Source of the DNA: Aquilutibacter rugosus
GTDB lineage: Bacteria > Pseudomonadota > Gammaproteobacteria > Xanthomonadales > Xanthomonadaceae
Length of the DNA stretch: 64,000 nucleotides
NCBI RefSeq assembly: GCF_036541335.1
Contig: NZ_JAZHBO010000001.1
Location: forward strand, 372,001 to 436,000
Direction: 5' to 3'
A program made the position numbers and the translations under genes. Position 1 is the first letter of the stretch, and each line of letters begins with the position of its first letter. Positions 61,683-64,000 of the stretch are shown here, in pieces. Under the pieces are notes generated by a model that searched no databases, was not told the origin of the DNA, and saw nothing but the letters and a program-made list of their open reading frames with translations.

Positions 61683-62022
61683 GGCTGCAGCATCGGAGGG
61701 GCTTCTGCATATCTGATACCCGTAGCGACCAACCGGGTCATATTCAAAGCCGGCTAACGGTTAGAACGGCTGATCACATTGACCGCTTCTAGCCGTAGGT
61801 CGCAAGGCGACTCATTGCGGTCACTCGCTCCGTTTACCGAGAACTGGGGCCGCGCACGCCAGTGCCGACCCCAATTACGAGCACGCGCCCTTGGCCGCGT
61901 CGCGGCCAGTCGCCCTGTAACATCTACCTCGGGAAGGGCAATGGCCGGTCTCTCGCTGAGATCCCTGTCTAGGGCTTATCTGCACGTTGATCAACCCGCA
62001 TCATCGCGATCAAGGAGAATCT
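61683..62022. other. Intergenic region between ietS and gajA
   Basis: No gene is supported in these 340 bases. AAGGAG at 62012-62017 is the gajA ribosome binding site. The GC-rich middle shows no clear repeats. Confidence 0.5.
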
Positions 62023-63744
62023 ATGTACTTGCACAGCCTTTCCGTCGAGGGGTTTCGCCGCTTAGACAACATCGAACTGCGGTTTCGTCCGGGACTCAAT
62101 TTGCTAGTTGGTCCGAATAATGCAGGTAAGACGGCCGTAATTGACGCCCTACGCGTTCTTCTATCAACAGGCGATGAGGGTGCCCTCCGCGTCACCGATC
62201 TCGACCTGCACCTCGGCCCTAGCGGCATCCCGGCTTCACAAGCCACGTTCAAATACATATTTCGAGATCTGAGTCCTGACGAAGAAGCTGATTTCATTCA
62301 GGCCCTCAAGCCTGTCCAAGAGGGTGGCAAGATCGTCGGATACGAAGCGCACCTCGCTGTGCGCTACTCAAGTTCAAGTTTGGGCAATCGACTTCATGTA
62401 AGGCGGTGGGCCGGCGAACATGAAGAGGCTTCTATTTCGGTTGAGATGCTTGACGACTTACGCGCTGTCTACCTGCAGCCGCTTCGTGATCCCGCTCAGG
62501 GGCTTCGTCCAGGACGGGCAAGCCAGCTGGCAAGGCTGATTCAAAGCCTATCCGACCCGGCGGCGCAGCAGGAAGTGGTCGACGCCATGAAAGATCTCGA
62601 TTCTGCGCTCAAGAAGACGGAGTCAATTAAAGAAACTCAAGCGGCAATCACAAAGCGGCATACAGACATGCTTGGGGCGCTACTTAGTCAGTCGCTCGAT
62701 CTGAATCTAAGCCCGAACGATTTCAAGAAAGTCGCCGCACGGCTCAGCTTGTTGGTTGCAAATTTCGAGGTGGAGCAGAACGGATTGGGGTTCAACAATC
62801 TCATTTACATGGCGGTGGTTCTAAGTGAGCTCGCCTTAAGTAAGGAGGCAGCGTATCGAGCGCTACTTGTTGAAGAGCCAGAAGCGCACTTGCATCCACA
62901 GCTTCAGGCAGTCCTTCTAAGTTATCTGAAGGAAGTCGAAACGCCTGGCGAAGGTGAGAAAGCAGTGCAGGTGTTTCTCACCAGCCACTCTCCTAATTTT
63001 GCCGCGCTTGCCGATCTCGATTCTATTGGTTGCGTTTATCAGAGTAGCGACGCAGTCGAGACATTCTTTCCGCGTGAAGTGAAGTTTGAAAAACGAAAGA
63101 AGGAGAAGCTTCAGAGATACCTGAATGTAACGAGGGCGGAGCTGTTCTTCGCGCGGCGCATCATCTTGGTGGAGGGTGCGGCTGAGCTATTTCTCGTCCA
63201 GATTATGGCAAATAAACTCGGTTACGACCTGAAGAAGTATGCCGTGAGTGTCATAAGCGCCGACGGGCTAAATTTCGATGCGTTTATGCCACTGTTTGGC
63301 GAGAGTGCGCTCAGAATCAGAGTTGCCATTTTGTCCGACTCGGACGAGTCGGGCTACCCGGCGCTAGGTATTTCGCCGACTTTATCCGACGCCGCAAAAG
63401 TTATAAGTGCGGCGTCCAACGACTACGTCAAGGCCTTCTTCGGTGCGAAGACGTTTGAGTTCGCACTCGCGCAGTTGCCAAAAAACCACGCAACCATGTT
63501 GGCCGCACTAAAGGAGATCCATCCAATTATCGGGGCGGTGCTTGAGAAAGAGCTCGCAAGTACGGTGCCAGCGGATCAAGCGAAGATTCTCTTCAAAGGT
63601 ATGTTCGAGCGTGGCGAAGGGAAGACAAGCGTGCAGAAGGGTGCGTTCGGCCAATCGCTCGCCCAGGTGGTTCTGGTAGATGGGCTGCCGTTGGAGGTGC
63701 CGGACTACATTGCCGCGGCCATCAAGTTCGCGTGTGAGGCCTAA
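62023..63744 (+). CDS. gajA: Gabija endonuclease GajA
   Basis: OLD-family ATPase with a TOPRIM nuclease that degrades phage DNA when nucleotides are depleted, working with the GajB helicase. 573 residues from MYLHSLSVEGFRRLDNIELR. Walker A GPNNAGKT (Lys36), ABC-type signature region and LLVEEPEAHLHPQLQ (Walker B) form the ATPase. The TOPRIM part has IILVEGAAELFLVQIM (Glu384) and AILSDSDESG (Asp439, Asp441). The length fits GajA. The gajB start lies one base after the stop. Confidence 0.9.
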   Translation: MYLHSLSVEGFRRLDNIELRFRPGLNLLVGPNNAGKTAVIDALRVLLSTGDEGALRVTDLDLHLGPSGIPASQATFKYIFRDLSPDEEADFIQALKPVQEGGKIVGYEAHLAVRYSSSSLGNRLHVRRWAGEHEEASISVEMLDDLRAVYLQPLRDPAQGLRPGRASQLARLIQSLSDPAAQQEVVDAMKDLDSALKKTESIKETQAAITKRHTDMLGALLSQSLDLNLSPNDFKKVAARLSLLVANFEVEQNGLGFNNLIYMAVVLSELALSKEAAYRALLVEEPEAHLHPQLQAVLLSYLKEVETPGEGEKAVQVFLTSHSPNFAALADLDSIGCVYQSSDAVETFFPREVKFEKRKKEKLQRYLNVTRAELFFARRIILVEGAAELFLVQIMANKLGYDLKKYAVSVISADGLNFDAFMPLFGESALRIRVAILSDSDESGYPALGISPTLSDAAKVISAASNDYVKAFFGAKTFEFALAQLPKNHATMLAALKEIHPIIGAVLEKELASTVPADQAKILFKGMFERGEGKTSVQKGAFGQSLAQVVLVDGLPLEVPDYIAAAIKFACEA

Positions 63745-63745
63745 C

Positions 63746-64000
63746 ATGGCGTTCTTTCCCACTCCGGAGCAGGAAGAAGTTATTGAGGGCGAACTCGGGT
63801 CACAGTGCGTTATAGCTTGTCCGGGCAGCGGCAAGACTGTGACTGCAGTTCGACGGCTCCTTAAAGTGCGGAGAGACTTGGGAACTGCGCGGAGCTATGT
63901 CGCCTTGCTGTCCTACTCGAACGTCGCAGTGGAGACGTTTCAAAGGGTGTATGACGAGCTAACACGCGATGTTCCTGGTTTGTCGAGGCGAGTGCTTATT
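63746..64000 (+). CDS. gajB: Gabija helicase GajB (3' end outside window)
   Basis: The first 85 residues: MAFFPTPEQEEVIEGELGSQ, then CVIACPGSGKTVTAVRRLLK with Walker A lysine 30, as in UvrD/PcrA-like superfamily 1 helicases. Directly follows gajA, which defines Gabija. About 400 residues should follow beyond the edge. Confidence 0.9.
   Translation, partial: MAFFPTPEQEEVIEGELGSQCVIACPGSGKTVTAVRRLLKVRRDLGTARSYVALLSYSNVAVETFQRVYDELTRDVPGLSRRVLI

Larger units (their letters stand above)
53200..64000. mobile_element. Element B: integrase-bearing defence island (right end outside window)
   Basis: Begins at the second tRNA-Met copy. It carries a tyrosine integrase, an unknown coupled gene, a truncated IS3-family element, an XRE-like gene, DUF932, small regulators, ietAS-type genes and gajA/gajB. 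No second right-hand attachment copy is seen before the window ends. Confidence 0.7.

Overview
The window looks like the chromosome of a GC-rich gammaproteobacterium. The block aroQ-accB-accC-prmA-fis-purH-purD, together with cydABX-ybgE, glnE, groESL and the erpA and bfd-bfr loci, is most like Xanthomonadales and their relatives. That placement is inferred from gene order and protein recognition only; no search was run.

Layout. 1-12.7 kb is core genome: nitroreductase end, ELM1-family protein, glnE, trhO, a complete cytochrome bd operon (cydP-cydA-cydB-cydX-ybgE), Cu/Zn superoxide dismutase with small lipoproteins, and a DUF47-pit phosphate pair whose DUF47 gene carries an in-frame amber codon. 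12.8-23.4 kb is an AT-richer accessory block: a type I restriction-modification operon (HEPN-like gene, hsdM, hsdS, AlbA_2/ATPase gene, hsdR), a decayed stretch, and an XRE/AbiEii toxin-antitoxin pair. 23.4-44.4 kb returns to core genes: groESL with a sigma-32 promoter and CIRCE-like operator, an unusual dsbD, putP flanked by copies of a dispersed repeat, a thioredoxin-like gene, aroQ-accBC-prmA-fis-purHD, an LplT-like transporter, formaldehyde detoxification (frmA-fghA), erpA, bfd-bfr under a Fur-like box, and rppH.

An elongator tRNA-Met gene at 44371-44447 is the anchor for two integrated elements in tandem. A 46-base copy of the tRNA 3' end recurs at 53154-53199 with one mismatch. The DNA between the two copies (element A) carries heavy-metal efflux genes (czcI-like, czcCBA, two CDF-type transporters) and no recognisable integrase. 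Element B begins after the second copy with a tyrosine integrase and runs off the window. It carries a truncated IS3-family element, a DUF932 gene, small regulators, an IetAS-type ATPase/subtilase pair and the start of a Gabija system (gajA complete, gajB cut by the window edge).

Together, the tRNA-Met site is an active insertion hotspot with metal resistance on one element and stacked phage defence on the next, while a separate island holds type I restriction and a toxin-antitoxin pair. The less explained signals are the blockwise-conserved repeat on both sides of putP, the amber codon in the DUF47 gene, the HEPN-like gene leading the hsd operon, the integrase-less element A with paired TGTCCCAG motifs near both ends, and the structured A/T spacer between groES and groEL.
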